Of a stretch of DNA of 64,000 nucleotides, positions 1-13,534 are shown piece by piece. A model generated the notes under the pieces. It was not told the origin of the DNA and did not search any database. It worked only from the letters and a program-made list of their open reading frames with translations. Within the stretch, counting starts at the first letter, position 1, and each line of letters starts with the position of its first letter. The translations under genes were made by a program, and so were the position numbers. Origin of the DNA: Coleophoma eucalyptorum (taxonomy: Eukaryota > Ascomycota > Leotiomycetes > Helotiales > Dermateaceae); NCBI GenBank assembly GCA_026120035.1, contig JALRME010000010.1:62001-126000 (forward strand). The letters run 5' to 3'.

Positions 1-2541
1 GCAATGGCTTCGTCTTGGATTCACGCATTGAGAAATACCTTCTTTACCTAGTCCCTAGGGATCTATTTGGGTCGGGTACATTCATCATCATAATTATTTT
101 ACGTGGTATTGTACCTAGAGAGACAGTAAAAGCTGAGAGTCTAAATGGATTGGCGAACATGTCCCTCCTGCGCTGAAAACTCAGGTCGTGCTGCCATATC
201 ACGGGCCTTTGCGCTTATTTGGAGTAACAATTGGGAAGTGCTTGACAGATTTTGCAAATATTAGATCGCCCTTATCACTTATGCAGATGGGCAACTTACA
301 TGTGTACTGCATATTCAATTCTCTTTGATCATTCGTAGATTCAGTTCAAAGTAGTCTTTTCTATCAGCTGAATCCGCATCGAATATAGGCACACAACAGG
401 AGCAACACAGAATAATGGCAGTACGATGCTTCGTCTCAAAGTCAGAAGACTTTTTGTGGATATCTAAAATTGAAGGACCGTTTTAGAACTCCATAGACTT
501 AAACACTATATCAAACTCGGATTCATATATAAGTGCCACCACATCTGCAATGGCTATTGCAGTTCTACAGCATTTGCCGAATCATATATACACCCCTGTT
601 CAAAGAAATTGAAGTCTTGCTGCATATGTGGCCAGGATCAAGAAATTCTTATGTCGCTGCTTTACGTCTTATTGACCAACATGCTAAGCCCTATCCCTGA
701 GCTGCACTTGTAATCTCGAAGTTCAACTAACATTGGTAAAATTTGAAAATAATATTATCTGGGTTTGGAACTCTGGATTGAAGGTCAAGAGACATATGTG
801 GGATCTTGGTATTCTCAAGTGTGCTAGCTGCCTATTGGGGCAGGATTTTCGATCAACCATTTTAGAAAGCCAATGCAATGAGTGGAAATTTCCGTAATCT
901 ATGCATGTAATCCAAAACATCTATTATAATGAAGTGGTGCTGACCGCAATCGGGTTTTCCAAAAGTTCTTAAATTATCCACTATCGAATCATTAACCCGA
1001 GGATGGTATCATAATTTTAACCAGTCTTCTAACTGATTCAAGCATAGGCAGACTATAAATCGTACGATAGAAACTTGTTTCTAGATCACGAAATATAAGG
1101 CACAACTTCTCAAACAACTTCGGAAACTGAAAAATATTCACCCTTCCTCAAACCACACTAAATGCACTGACTAGGAGTACTTCGCTCCTTAACGACACAG
1201 ATATCTCCCACGCCCCCCCCCCCCTCTCCACGAAGCAAATCAGTCAGCCAGAAAGATTGCTTTGGAGACTATGGATGTTTCTATCTTCTATATTTCAAAG
1301 TACAACAGTATTCATTCGCTGCCTTTCTTTTCAGACCTCCGTCGGCTAAGGTGAACCACGACGTTGCTCTTTGTTAGGGGAAAAGGGCCATTAAGCGAGC
1401 AAGCGGGTTTGACTCTTATGACTTTCTCTAGGTGTTGATTGTGTCGCCTTCTTTTTGATTAATTACTCAGAAACAGAGAGTTAAAGAGAAGGTATTTAAA
1501 ATGAGTAGAGAAGCTTTGTTGTTTCTAAGAAAGTACGATAAGTCTTGAGTCTTATAGTTTGTTTCCTATGGAAGCAATACCCCCATCTCCTCCTTTGGCC
1601 TCTTACCTACTATTTAGCAAGGACAATACTGATATTGGTATTGGAGCTGAAATCAGTCATTTGAAGAGATTATGAACTTTATTCGGGTTATAGAGAATTT
1701 TCGACACAGCTCAACCAACAGTGAAGTCAAGTCTACGTCTCAATGTTGTTCACAAAACTCCTCAGCAGCATATGCGACATGGTAGATTCCAGGCCCTGAC
1801 ACTATCAAAGCTGAATATGGCAACATATTGCACGTTGGAATGTCACTGTATGTAATTCAACGAAAGACTAGGAACTCCGCAGGGTTTCAAGATGTTGAGT
1901 ATATTAAGCATCAGCTTCTACCAGCAGTATTGATGCACAATCAAGCATTTAGAGGATTTCGGCAGCCACAACGCAAAACACAGGCTTCCCGGAATCGCCG
2001 GAGCTGAGGCTACCCAACCCAAACCAAGAGCGCAAAAATCCCAGCAAAGTGCCCAGGGAAACCAGTATTATTATAGATTGCCATAGACCCTGAGATTCTG
2101 CGGATTCTTCCATCAAGATAACCAGAGAGCCGCAGTGAGTGGTCTCAAGCGGGCTGGAAGGATAGACAACTGCAGATAAGCTACAGACCTTGCCCAGCAG
2201 GACGTTTTCTTTCCAGCTTGATGGCAGATACTGCATGCAACCACCGCGGCAATCGAGGACCGTTGCAACCCCCCTCCCCCCAGACTGCAGCACCGCTCTT
2301 CTGGCCCCCCTTCCAACTTTGAGGTCAAGTGACGGGCTATAGAGTTGCCCACTCACACACCATAGTGAGGTCACACCGCCAGTCCTTCTGAGACTACTTT
2401 TGCCTACTGCAAGCTGGAGTTCCAAAACCTGAAGGCGGTAAAATAAAAGACATAGCCGATGGAAAATCTTGATTTCTCTTTCCCCAGTTTGCCTCAGACA
2501 TACAAATAAACTTACAGTTACACAAAGAGCGAGAGCGAAGG

Positions 2542-2561
2542 CGAGAGAGAGAGAGAGAGGG
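2542..2561. repeat. GA dinucleotide tract
   Basis: About ten GA units in a purine-rich stretch. It is a simple-sequence repeat in non-coding DNA. Confidence 0.8.
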
Positions 2562-3189
2562 AGCCATGCAGCGTAATTGACTCACCGCACATCAAACCCC
2601 CGAACCAAGCCCCATCCGCATCATCTTCAAGCCTGCAGAATCCCAAACCTCTGGAAATAACATTTGAAAAAAAAGAAGGAAAAAAAAGGGCGAAGGAAGG
2701 GGGGAGGGGAGGAAATCAAAGAAATTGAGAAAAGTGGTCACAGACAAGAAAACGAAACTTCCCTGCCGCCTATCTGCAACATCCTCTTTGCATTGTATCA
2801 AGTAATTGAATTACCACAGCATCGGGACTCTGGAAAGGGTTTTTCTCTCGGGGGATCGGAAGAGAATCCTTCGAGGAATCCTCGCGGGAAGGGAATGGGA
2901 ACTGTTGAGCAATCTTAAATCTTTCTTAATACTCCCCTCTCTAGCTCACTTCTAACCAGGCATATCTGTAAAGGAAGGAGGAGTTTGTGAAGGAAGCCAG
3001 GGAAAAAAGGTTTGTCTGTTTTTTGGTCCAGTATTTGTCTCTTTTTCTTGCACCCGAAGGAGCCGGGAAACGAAGTTGGATCGATCTAGTTTGAAGGAAG
3101 GGAAATGAACCAGGATTTCTCTTTTTCTCAGTTCTCTCTTGAGTGCTCTTGTCTTTACCTTGGTTTTGAGAGGTCGCTTGACCAGATGA

Positions 3190-3209
3190 GGTAGGTAGGT
3201 AGGTAGGTA
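3190..3209. repeat. GTAG tetranucleotide tract
   Basis: Five GTAG units. Degenerate ATCC/ATGT/ACCT units follow to about 3275. Confidence 0.8.
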
Positions 3210-6200
3210 TGACTGTGTCAGATATGTATCCATGTATCCATGTACCCATGTACCTAAGTACCTCTCTGTGCCTGTGTGCCTTCGGTACATTATCCGAAAA
3301 GAAATGGAATAAAAAATTTGACAAGAAGGCTAAGTGGCTCTCCGTTCAACATGGCCCTTCTTCTCCAGAATCTGCAAGCTGCCGTGTTGGCCCTCATGCG
3401 CGCATAATTCCTCGAGGTTGGACCAGCTGCGAAGGAGGTGTGCGATGGGAATAAGGATTTTAGGGAGCTTTGACCAACAGTTCGTTGATCATCCACACCC
3501 ACTGCAGCTTCAGATCACCTTAACATTGACTTTTAGGTCCCGCCAGAAAAGTATCGTCCTTGGCTTTTCCCTGTATCTCCCTTTGGGTTCCCGTGCGGTC
3601 TGTCCGTTTGTGCACTCTACTGGCCTTTCGCACCCTCTGCCGTGAAACTCTGTTTGTTGCTTTTGTCCCTCGCTTCGTCGAGTATTTCCCAACCGTGCGA
3701 ATATCAAATCCTCCAGCTCTTTTCTTTTCTTCCGTCTCACACTTTACTTTATTGGGAAAATAGTTGGCCGTTTTGGAGATAGTGTTTTCTCTTTTTTTTC
3801 TCTCTTTCTTTCACTCTTTCTTCCAGGATCTAGATGCTGCCTCCTCGTTTCCTACTTCCTCTTTGCTTTTCCTTACCGTTGGGACTGGCTTCCCGTGTCC
3901 AACGAATGTTGTGGGCTGTATGGAATCATGCAAGTGCAATATATCAGAGAAACGGTAGCTCGGGTCCAACCGACAGACATACAAGTAGTATGGGTGTGTG
4001 TGTGTATGTTTATGTATGTAATTAAACCACACGGAAGGTCTCTATCTGCAGCATCTCCAGAAAGGAACCTTCCATTCCTTCCAACCCTGGCGCTCCCATC
4101 TTTTTTCAGCAGTCTGTGTCCTCGATTCGGAGCCGTCGCGGAGAGAAAAGAGTTTGCGGGTTCGTATTTGGTGTTGCGATGCAATGTCATGCGCTACATA
4201 CGGTTTGGTATGAGAGTTCTGAAGGGGAAAAGTATGATAAGCGCGGCCGAACCGAACCCATGGGCCCGAAGGATGGGTTGTTTTGCTACGTTGATCTCTT
4301 TTGTTTTTTGACTTTCCCGTGGCTTTTCTATGGCGTCTCCATTTTATGATCATCGTCCATTGCCGCATGACCCATGATGTTCATCACCATGGCGCCATGA
4401 CCCGTTGCTTTTTTTCCTGCTGCGTTTTTCCCTCCTGGGTGCTTGAAAGGGGGATTGGACCCATGCAGCACGGATCTTTGCTCCGCATATGGAAGAGGGG
4501 AGTGGATTTTGTCCATTGGAACTCGGTATCAATGTTTGATTTCCTTCTCTTGCATATGATTTGAGAGAAAAAGGGCCGGGATTTTGCTTTTTTATTTTTC
4601 ATTTTTTCGAAGGATGAAATAGAACCGCCTAAGAAGATCTGCCGAGACTCGAGAATTAGACAGACAGGAACGGAGGGGAGAGAGTGAGAGAGAGTGCCGC
4701 TAGCAAGGGGAGGGGGGGGGGCCAAAACGGAAGGAGAAGTTTCCCATCTTCCATACTTTTGGGTCTGGGATACATGATGCAACATGCAACTGCATGCAAC
4801 TGCCTCAGCGCAAAGATAAAGGAAATAGGCATCGATGAAGATGCGGTACGGTACGGTACGGCTGGTACCTCTCTTGTGCGTCTTCCTTTCTCTGATGAAA
4901 CCGAACCCGGGATTCCGGCCATGTAAGGGTTGGAGGAAGAAGAGGGCGGCAAAGAGCTTCGGTGCAGCCGTCGTTGGAGAAAAAGCGATACGGAGGATTT
5001 GAGTTGCAGGATCGAGATGAGGCGTCGCCCTTGATAGATTTGCGTGTTTGGGAGCTAGTGGGGAAGACAGAGGTGTGCAATTAGACAAGACAAAGTCACC
5101 ATGACCGAGGATTTGTTGGTTTGAGTGCAGAAACCATGACGTTGGGCAGGTGGAGAATTTGAGAAGTTTTCTTGATGAGACCTGATGGGACTTGCAAGAC
5201 ACATGACTTCCTTGGGAGGTTTCTTTCGAGACGTTTCCAATCCTTTTGGTTACTTTCTTGCTACAAAGGGAGGGAGGGACTGGAGGAGAGATGGTGTAAG
5301 ACTTTGTCTCTCGGCATGAGCGCTGAAGAGAGATTTGCTTGCTTGCTTGCGAATATTTAGAGTTGAAGCTCACAAAAAAGTCGGTGATGATGCTAGCCAT
5401 CCCCAATGTCCTTGTGACAGGTACACACGTACCTCCTCCACCCGGATGTCATTAAATTCCCTCCCTTTATCCAGATTCACCCATTTCAGATGACCGTTTC
5501 TTTCGTACCCATACCCATATGGGTGGATACTTTAGGAGAATAGGAAAGTAGGAGGTTGGGGAAGAGTTTAGCAAGGGAAAGATGAGATTGGACAGCATCA
5601 CCCACCGACACTCGGAGCTAGTTGCGTGTAACTTCAGGTTTGAACCATAACCAAAGCCTAAAGTCGCAAGATATTGCGAGCATCATGAAAAAAGCCATGG
5701 CATGGGTGGGAAGGACATCCGTGTCCGAATCAAGGGATGTCGGTACGCAGCGGACGGGAGTCCCCAGAGAATCCCTGACCAAAGCGACACGGCGAGAGCA
5801 CGAATGATCAATCAATCAATTCTCAATGAAAGGAAGAGGAAGAGAAGGGAAAGAACATTCGATGTGCTTGGACGTTTGGTCCCATTCGGAGATTTTCTTC
5901 AAGGTCCTGCAATGTAAATCTCCATTCCGGATTTTATGGGTATGTGAGGGTGCCCCTGTGGGTGTCTGCAGGTCATACCAAAACATTCCGCCCCTATCAG
6001 AAAATCAATCTAAAGGCGATCAAAGCGTTGGCCGACGGGCGCTTGGGAGAGAGGGTTGAGAACATGGATCTTAAGGTGCCTCGGAGGAGAGAGAGAGCGA
6101 GAGGGGAACGAGGAGAGGCAAGTGGAAGAGGGAAGCGGAGAGGGAAGAGGGGATGAGGGGAAGATGGCTTCGTAGTTTGGCAATGGGTCCTTGCATATCG

Positions 6201-8202
6201 TAGTACGAAATGAATAGTTGAGCTCATTGCAACCGCACACACGGCTCGCATCATATTCCAATTCATTTACCAGAAATCAGCGGGATTGAAGTGTTGGGGA
6301 GCCTTTCTTTCTAGAAGGAAGGCCTCTTGATTGAATGGCCACCGAACCGTGTGATTTGTGATGTGATGTAAGGGAATGTGAGGGAAAAAGAAAGTTGCAA
6401 TTACAGGTCGAGAGATTGGATTGAGTTGGCGCTCGCTCGTTCGCTCTGGCGGGTTTCCCGCCATTACTGGCTCGGAGGTAAGCGACCTGGACATGCAACC
6501 CTTTTCTGCGCAATGGCGATCTCCCCAAAGTACATACATGCCTACTACGTGAATGGTATCGTACGGTTGGGACTTTATCTGAATTCAGAACGAAACCCTG
6601 TATTCGGAAGGATGGTGCTTGCCATTCAACCTTGAAGCAGGAGCGACCAGCTCTGTATCCCCATACTCGGCACCCAACTAGAGGCCCAGCAGGAAAGCCT
6701 TCTAGAAAAAAAGCAAACACGGCGAGGCCGATATTCATACGAAGATGCACTTGCAGTCTGATTGGCCAAAGGCCTGAGCAAGAACACAAATTGGTTGGCG
6801 GCGGAAACCAAAAGGGAACAACGAGAGCTCAAGAGGGCGCGCTGAGGATGAAGCATGCTGTGTGCTATGTACTCCGCGGTGCCTGCATAATGCTGATGAT
6901 GATCGCTCTCAGCCGCAGCCGCAGCCAGCCTATCGACAGACACAAATACCGGAGAAGATCTGTGGCGTTTGCATTTTGCATTTGCATTTCGCCTTAAGAA
7001 GAAGCACCCCAGCGCTCTCATGCCCTTTGTCAGCCTCATGCGCATCCCATTCCATACCATACCGCACAGTATTGCATTGACGAGCAGTACAAAGGTTCAG
7101 GCATGTCCAGCTGAACATTGAACAAGCATCCAAGTGGCGCATTTTTGGGGAGCTGGTAGAAGCCACGAAACTGGGAACAGAAGGTGGCCGAGATCATAAT
7201 AGCCGCCACTTAAGCACCGTTGCGTTTTCTTAAAGGATTTTCTGTTTGGTTTCATGTCTTTTTCGGTAGGTATGCGAGGTATGCTTGCTTGGTATGCTGG
7301 GCTGGTATGCTAATTCATACGAGCCTTTCTCTAAGCGAGCAATGCGCTGCGCCGCTTTTGTGTTCGTGTCGGCGAACTTGACAGCCTTGAGATATTGCTA
7401 TTTTATTTTTCATTTTTGAAAGGGGGTGGGGGGGGGGGACGGATGGTTCTCATGATCGGAAGTGCGTCGTTCATTCTTTTACAGGCTATTCATAGATGTC
7501 GTGTATGTGTATGTATACGCAATGCTTTCTTGGGCATCGAGAATGGATGCTAGTAGCCTGGCTCGGTTGGGGGATAACGAGGGCTGTGCTGACTGAAGTC
7601 AAGCGAATAGGTACTTCGGGATTAGCACTGCCCAGATCGAGACGACCACAAAATAGAGGGTGTAGAGGTGAGGAATTAAAGTTCATTATGATACCGTCCA
7701 CCTCTTCCTTCCGGGCTGGTTAGCTCAAGAGAGAGAGGGAGAGAGGGAGAGAAGAAGTACGGAGAGGGGCAGAGGGGAAGAGTGTGTGAGATTGAGAGTG
7801 AGCGTGAGAATGAGAGAGTGCTAGATTATCTCTCCTCATCCATCCCACTTGCATAGCTTATCGAGCCAAGTACCTCCTCGTGACACCCTTTCTTGCTTGA
7901 CACCCCCTTAGCTCGCGACGATAGTAAGCCAGCAGCGATAGAGGCTGGCATGCACATGCGGGAGTCTTTGATCATGCAAGATTTGCGATTGCGATGCAGC
8001 CCCCATAGAGTCTCGTCCATAATCGGTCAGCCACTTTCGTCCGACCTCTCACGTTAGGGCGTGGGTAGCTAGCTGGGTGTGGCAGCGGAAGGTCGGGCTG
8101 GCTACTGCTCCTCGGCTGACCATCCCCACCATCGACTTGTATCTACTTATCAGCAGCACCACGGCCACTAAGGCGGATAAGGGCTCTGTTGATATCCAGA
8201 TC

Positions 8203-8226
8203 ACATCACATCACATCACATCACCT
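8203..8226. repeat. CACAT pentanucleotide tract
   Basis: Four to five direct CACAT units in non-coding DNA. Confidence 0.75.
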
Positions 8227-9743
8227 CAGCAAAGCAATCAGGTGCCGTGTCGTCGATGATATCTGTCATGGATAATTCGGAATGCGTGACCGAGCTCTCG
8301 CGCGTAGTGGCTGCAATCGGAGCAGAGAGGGGGATCCCTGCCAGCCAACAAGCTGACAGCTTGCTAGTGGAGCCTGACACACTTATACTGCTTCCTCCCC
8401 AATCCCTCCGCCGATCTCCGAACTCATTGGTCGCAGGTGCTGGCAGGACGAGCGGGAGACGCCACCAAGTCCCTTTTGGGAGCTGTCCATTCCGTTTTGC
8501 TACGGAGGCTACGAATGATTTGCACGTCCGGGTATTCCAGAGAGTGCCAGTATGGTACGCGCTGCAGCCAGTGCATTGCTCCATTTGCCGGTCATGTCGT
8601 TCTTTTCACGCGTCGCGATCTGCAGCCGGAGAAATGTAAGATGACGGACGGGCAGTTTGGAGTACAGTGGTCGACACCTGCTGGTGGGAGAGGGATGCGA
8701 CGGATCACAGTTGAGCAATTGAAGCTTGTTCTCTCCCATTTTGCTTGCCGGTCACTTCTTCAATTAGCATAAATTGCGCAAGCAACCGAGGGAAACAATC
8801 TTAATTTACCTTTCGGGCTCGTCATCCACATCGGAGGGATGGGATACTTCTAGCACAGGAGGATTTTCCTACGTACCTCTGCTTCGTTTCGTCGAAGGGT
8901 GGGGCCAACCAGGCAGGAGGCGGATCTATTTTCCCATGGCATGGAAACTTATCGTGGACGACTGGATTGGGGTTGGTGGTGTACAGGATTTGGAAATGGG
9001 ATGGAGAGAATACCTTGTCGCTCGCTTCAAATGCCGATGTATCTTGGTCCTTGGCCCATGCTCCCGCAAATCTTGTAGCAATAATAGGCGACGAGCCAAG
9101 GGGGGGGGGGAGTATGTGATGCTGTGCAACATGCCCGTAACGACGCGAGAGGCATTGGATAAAGGAAAGCAAGGAAAGACAGAATAGGTTTCGCTCACAA
9201 CAGAAACGCGCAAGCCAGAATCCATAACTTAAGATGATCACCATGATGACTCCGCGTTGACTGAAGCCTGGACGACGACAAAGATGGAAAATACTAGTAT
9301 TGTCGCTATAGGCCGCGGGTGTTAAGGCAGGCCAGCCAGGTAGTGGGTGGCTTGCAGGGTTCCCGTTAGTGAACAGGGCACCCCTGGCCAGCCTATTTTT
9401 ACCACCCTTGGACGTCAGAGCACCTCCAATATTAAGCTACAGGGCCGAGTGTGTGCCCTACGACCTGTCCTCTGCCACCCATTTCGCATCTCGAATGTCA
9501 CCACGACTCCCTGTGCCGACGGGACAGAGAGGAGGGAATGGTCGATGTGCGTAAGAGTGAGCGTGAGCGTGACGACGAGAGCAGAAGACATGAGAGAGCG
9601 AAGAGAGAACTGAGGAGATGGTGAAGCGCAGGCCGCGGATAACAACGAGGCTTGGGAATTTTATTTCTTCAAACGCGACTAAGTCCACCGCGTCTCCCGC
9701 TTCTCTACCTCTCTGCCTCTACCTCTATCTCTGCTATGCCTTG

Positions 9744-9779
9744 CCCTTCCCCTTCCCTTCCCTTCCCTTCCCTTCCCCT
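9744..9779. repeat. CCCTT pentanucleotide tract
   Basis: About seven CCCTT units. The tract marks the left side of the pyrimidine-rich zone upstream of medA. Confidence 0.75.
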
Positions 9780-11297
9780 CTTGGCTACCATGGCTCGACT
9801 TTGATGCGAATCTACACGCCCTTACGCGCCAACCGGACGAGGTTGTGTAGCGGTGCCAGCTCTTCCTTGCCTCGCCATCCATACTCGGGCGGCATGGTGA
9901 CATGGTGGCATAGATGCAGAGTGGCAGAGCTTCGGTCCCGTCGTGATTAGTATTAGTAGTGAAGTATAGTCATCTGGCAAGCCATCCCCAGATCCCTTCC
10001 TAGGTGCAGCTCTTGTGCATCCCTCACTTGCAAGCTCGACTCCTTCAGCTTCTGTCAATCTTCCAGAACACAAGACCGTGCCGCATTTAGGGTTAGGCTT
10101 GTAAAGCTCTTCCTACTGCTCATCTTCTGGCGATGCTGGTCCAACGGTCGTCCAATGGTTGCATATCTGAGTTTTCTCTCTCATCCTGATCTCCCTAACC
10201 ACCCTCCTTGTCGTTGTTGTTGTCATTCTTTCCGTATAGCCTACCCTCCATGCGATAATAAAGCTTGAAAGAATCGAGTATCCAGTCGCTCGGTCGCCTA
10301 ATCGCTCATCCTCGCCGACGCAGCAAATACCCTTACGACGCTTCTTGCGCGCTTCGCCAGCTGACGACTACTCGACGGCTGTTCTCCATAAGCCGGCGCC
10401 CCACCACCCCAGCTTTCTTTCTAAACTTGTTCATCGCAGCTCGAAACTCGAAACTCGAAACTTTCAGCCCGCCTAAGTAATAGATTGCCAGTCCACCTTC
10501 TGACGTCTTCTGCTCTGACCAGTATCCCCGTCACCCGAATACCTTAATAAAAGCAAGTTCAATTGGTGCAGCTGGTCGACCGATGTGGATACGCGCAACT
10601 GCTCGACCATCCGTCGCCAAATACTTAATCTGGAACCTTATACAGAGCACTCCCCTTTCCATTGGTGTGGTCGTCCCACGATTCTATCGGAGCCGTCATA
10701 ATTACAATTCGACAGAAAGTCGCACGGCCGACCTCGATCCTGCAACTGGCGGTCTCTCGTATGCTGCATCTTCTGGAATTCGAGCTGGCACCGAAAATCT
10801 GAAGGGAACGACAGCTTTGCGACCATTCTAGAAGGGGACGACGAAGCCCGTCAGCCAACCAAGCGACCATCACACGAAACAAGGCATATCATTTTCACTC
10901 CATCTATCGGTCGCCTTGCAACTGGACGGCCAAAGGCGTTTTCGCCCCGGTGTGACCACCCTCCATCTCCCACATCTGATCATCGCCTCTCTGGTCCTCG
11001 CTCGTCAAAACAAAACAGCCGCTCTCAGCCATCCACCCATCCCTCGCAGACCACTCGAGACTTTCTCGTGTTGACCATTCCATTTACTATCCCCTCCTGG
11101 ACCACAACATTTTTCACATCTCACTTCATTTCTGGGGGCCACCATTCACCATTCACCATCCCAAATCCACCTTCCAACTCCTCGACCGCATTAATTCGCA
11201 CTTTGGGAAGCTTAGCGGCCTCGGTCGCCTACGGTGCTCAGTCTACCCTAGCTGCATCGTCGCCGCCCTAGTTCGCCAGTGTAGCTCCGCTTCCACG

Positions 11298-11575
11298 ACA
11301 CTACTTACTTACTCGGTCACTTAGTTACTTGGGCTACTCATTTACTCACTCAGCTACTACTCACTCGGACACACTAACTCCCATACATACTCACTCACTC
11401 ACTTACTCACTTACTCACTCACGCTTCACACCCACTCAGCTACTCACTTACTCACTTACTCACTTACTCACTTACTCACTTACTCGACTACCCACCTACC
11501 CACCTACCCACCTACCCACCTACCTACCTACCTACATACCTACCTACCTACCTACCTACCTACTCACTTACGCCC
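11298..11575. repeat. ACTC/ACTT then ACCT/ACCC tetranucleotide array
   Basis: About 280 bp of four-base units. The left two thirds alternate ACTT and ACTC; the right third switches to ACCC and ACCT. No G occurs over long runs, so the plus strand is almost free of strong secondary structure. A short ATGC array follows at about 11,634-11,652. The array lies 2 kb upstream of the medA coding region, probably in its promoter or leader. Confidence 0.85.
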
Positions 11576-13144
11576 TACTACGATACGCTGGACCCGCCCC
11601 TGTATCCTCGCTGTACGTACTACCACCTCTGTATGCATGCATGCATGCATGCCTCGCCTTGCCTCGCCTGCCCTACACACTTCTCCTTTCAGATCTATTC
11701 CCATATCCGCTTCCATTTCCAGTCTTTCATTACCTCTTCCCCTTGCATCCTTGTACACAGAAAGTCATCTGTGCGTAGATTTCTTGCACTTGGGACCTGG
11801 CCCGTTCTACTTCTACTCTGCACTACATCTACAGCCTTAGACATCCGTCCACAACCTTGTTTCTCTCAGTCTCATTCATCCAACTGACAGACCATGTGCA
11901 GTACGGCGCACACTTGAGATCCCTTACCCACTTTGCCTTCTGCCCTCTGCCCTCTGCCCTCTGCACCACACCACACCCGGCGCTCCTACCCTCCACTCTA
12001 CTGCACAACACTCTAGTTTCTGTCTCCGGCACTGAAGCAGCAGCTGTCGGTCTCCCTCCCACCCCTCCAGCCCCGTAGACGATGACGGCACCCGCTTACT
12101 CACGCCTCTACTAACTACCCGAAGTCCGATTGTTGGACTTGCAGATATCAAAACTGGAGTCGGGTGGCTGCAGACCACCCCATCACTCCCACAGCTTTCG
12201 AGCTCGAATCAGCGCACGAAGAGCAGCGCGACGCTTTGTTTACTTGCACCCGGTAAGACAGCTCTCCACTCCACCAGTTCCTGCAATGTCCAAGGCTCTT
12301 CAACCACGAACACTGCTCGTCCATGCGTCATGCATCTGGGACAGCCTCACCGTCGTATGCTCAAAGAAAGCCTGGCTAATTAAGAGGCGGATCCTCCCTC
12401 CTCAGTAGAAGAACACTTGATCTCAATCGTCCGAGTTTCACACTCCCGAGACTTGCGATCCAAGCATAGACGGCATCTCCAAGACCAGTCTTTCAAATAT
12501 CGGATCCCTTCCTTCGCCATAGCCACGCCGGCAGAAAGTCAAGTTCCAGATCCAGCTCCAGTTGCTGGCCATTTTCGCTCTCCACTGACCAGCTCCTCGC
12601 TACCCGCACGCCTACAGACCCATCCGTGCTGCTGTGGCGCCCTCGTCTCTTTGGGCTTGGCCTAGGGACTGGCACTAGAGGTCGTTAAACTTTGGGCCTT
12701 GACTCTTTTGATCACGGTGTCGACAGCTCTAGTTACGTCCTGGCTCACGTCCTGGCGACGCACTAACTCGCCCCGAACCGGTTCCAACCTAAATCCTTGA
12801 TCGCGCGGTCTGCTCGGCATCTGGGGTTTAGGAATAATACGTTGTCGTGTCGCTTGCTAGGTAACGAGTAGAGGAGGTCGCTGGCTAGTGACTGGCAGTA
12901 AAAGCATCCAAATCACCCCCCCAATCCAAGCATCACCATCCCCATCCCCATCACATCCACATCCACCCCTTCCACCTCCACCTGCCCTCACCGACGAATG
13001 ACCATCTGACCGGAAACACCTCCAAGGGAGATTTATTGTCTTTGAGTCTCGGCTTCAGCTTCAACCACTACCACCAGCTTGCAACTCACTCTCATCATAA
13101 AATCCTCGGCAGCCCAGATTTCTTCTTCCATCTCCACCCATTCC

Positions 13145-13310
13145 ATGGACCCGAAACCTCACGCTCTTCACATCCGCGACATTACTCACTCACAGTCCCA
13201 CGGTAACGCAACCTTGGTTTTATAATCCACCCAGAATCCTCCCAAGTGTTCACTTTCGCCATCAGTTGGCAACCGTCAAACTGGCAAAATCAACGTACAG
13301 TCTGTTCGAA
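13145..13310 (+). other. spliced leader exons and small upstream ORF of medA
   Basis: An ATG at 13145 opens a short frame. Plausible introns follow: donor at 13203 to acceptor at 13265, and GTAAGT at 13311 to acceptor at 13378. Spliced this way, the frame ends at a stop near 13,433, before the medA ATG. Unspliced, it ends after 26 codons. Neither version joins the medA frame, so this is best read as an upstream ORF inside a multi-exon leader. The splice sites are predicted by eye. Confidence 0.45.
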
Positions 13311-13534
13311 GTAAGTCAAAACTGTCTTGTTCCTCCCATCCATCTATTGCCGTTGTCTGAATTCTGGGGATTGCTCAGCTAACATCGCCGCGGTCAAAGC
13401 CCAAGTACCTTTCTTCCAGTACTCCCTTCATACTTGACGAAGGGTACGGATCGCCGGAGACTACGGCCGTTCACGAAGAAGGGTACGAGGGAGCCCTTGT
13501 GGCGAGGTCGAAGTCCCTGACCGACCTACTTTCC

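Larger units (their letters stand above)
1..13534. other. gene-free region upstream of medA
   Basis: I recognise no protein family, tRNA or mobile element here. The left 1.7 kb is AT-leaning. From about 2.5 kb on, the DNA is full of GA, GTAG, GGTAC, CACAT, CCCTT and ACTC/ACCT simple repeats. From about 9.7 kb to 13.1 kb the plus strand is strongly pyrimidine-rich, as in long promoters and leaders of fungal developmental regulators. Open frames in this part lie mostly on the pyrimidine-rich strand, where stop codons are rare by composition. The last 0.4 kb carries convincing introns. The simplest reading is the promoter plus a long 5' leader of medA. An orphan gene or a non-coding RNA cannot be excluded. 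Confidence 0.6.

Noticed and set aside
13145..13202. ATG at 13,145 as the medA start
   Set aside because: All splice combinations I could build from it hit a stop or enter the wrong frame before the MedA sequence.
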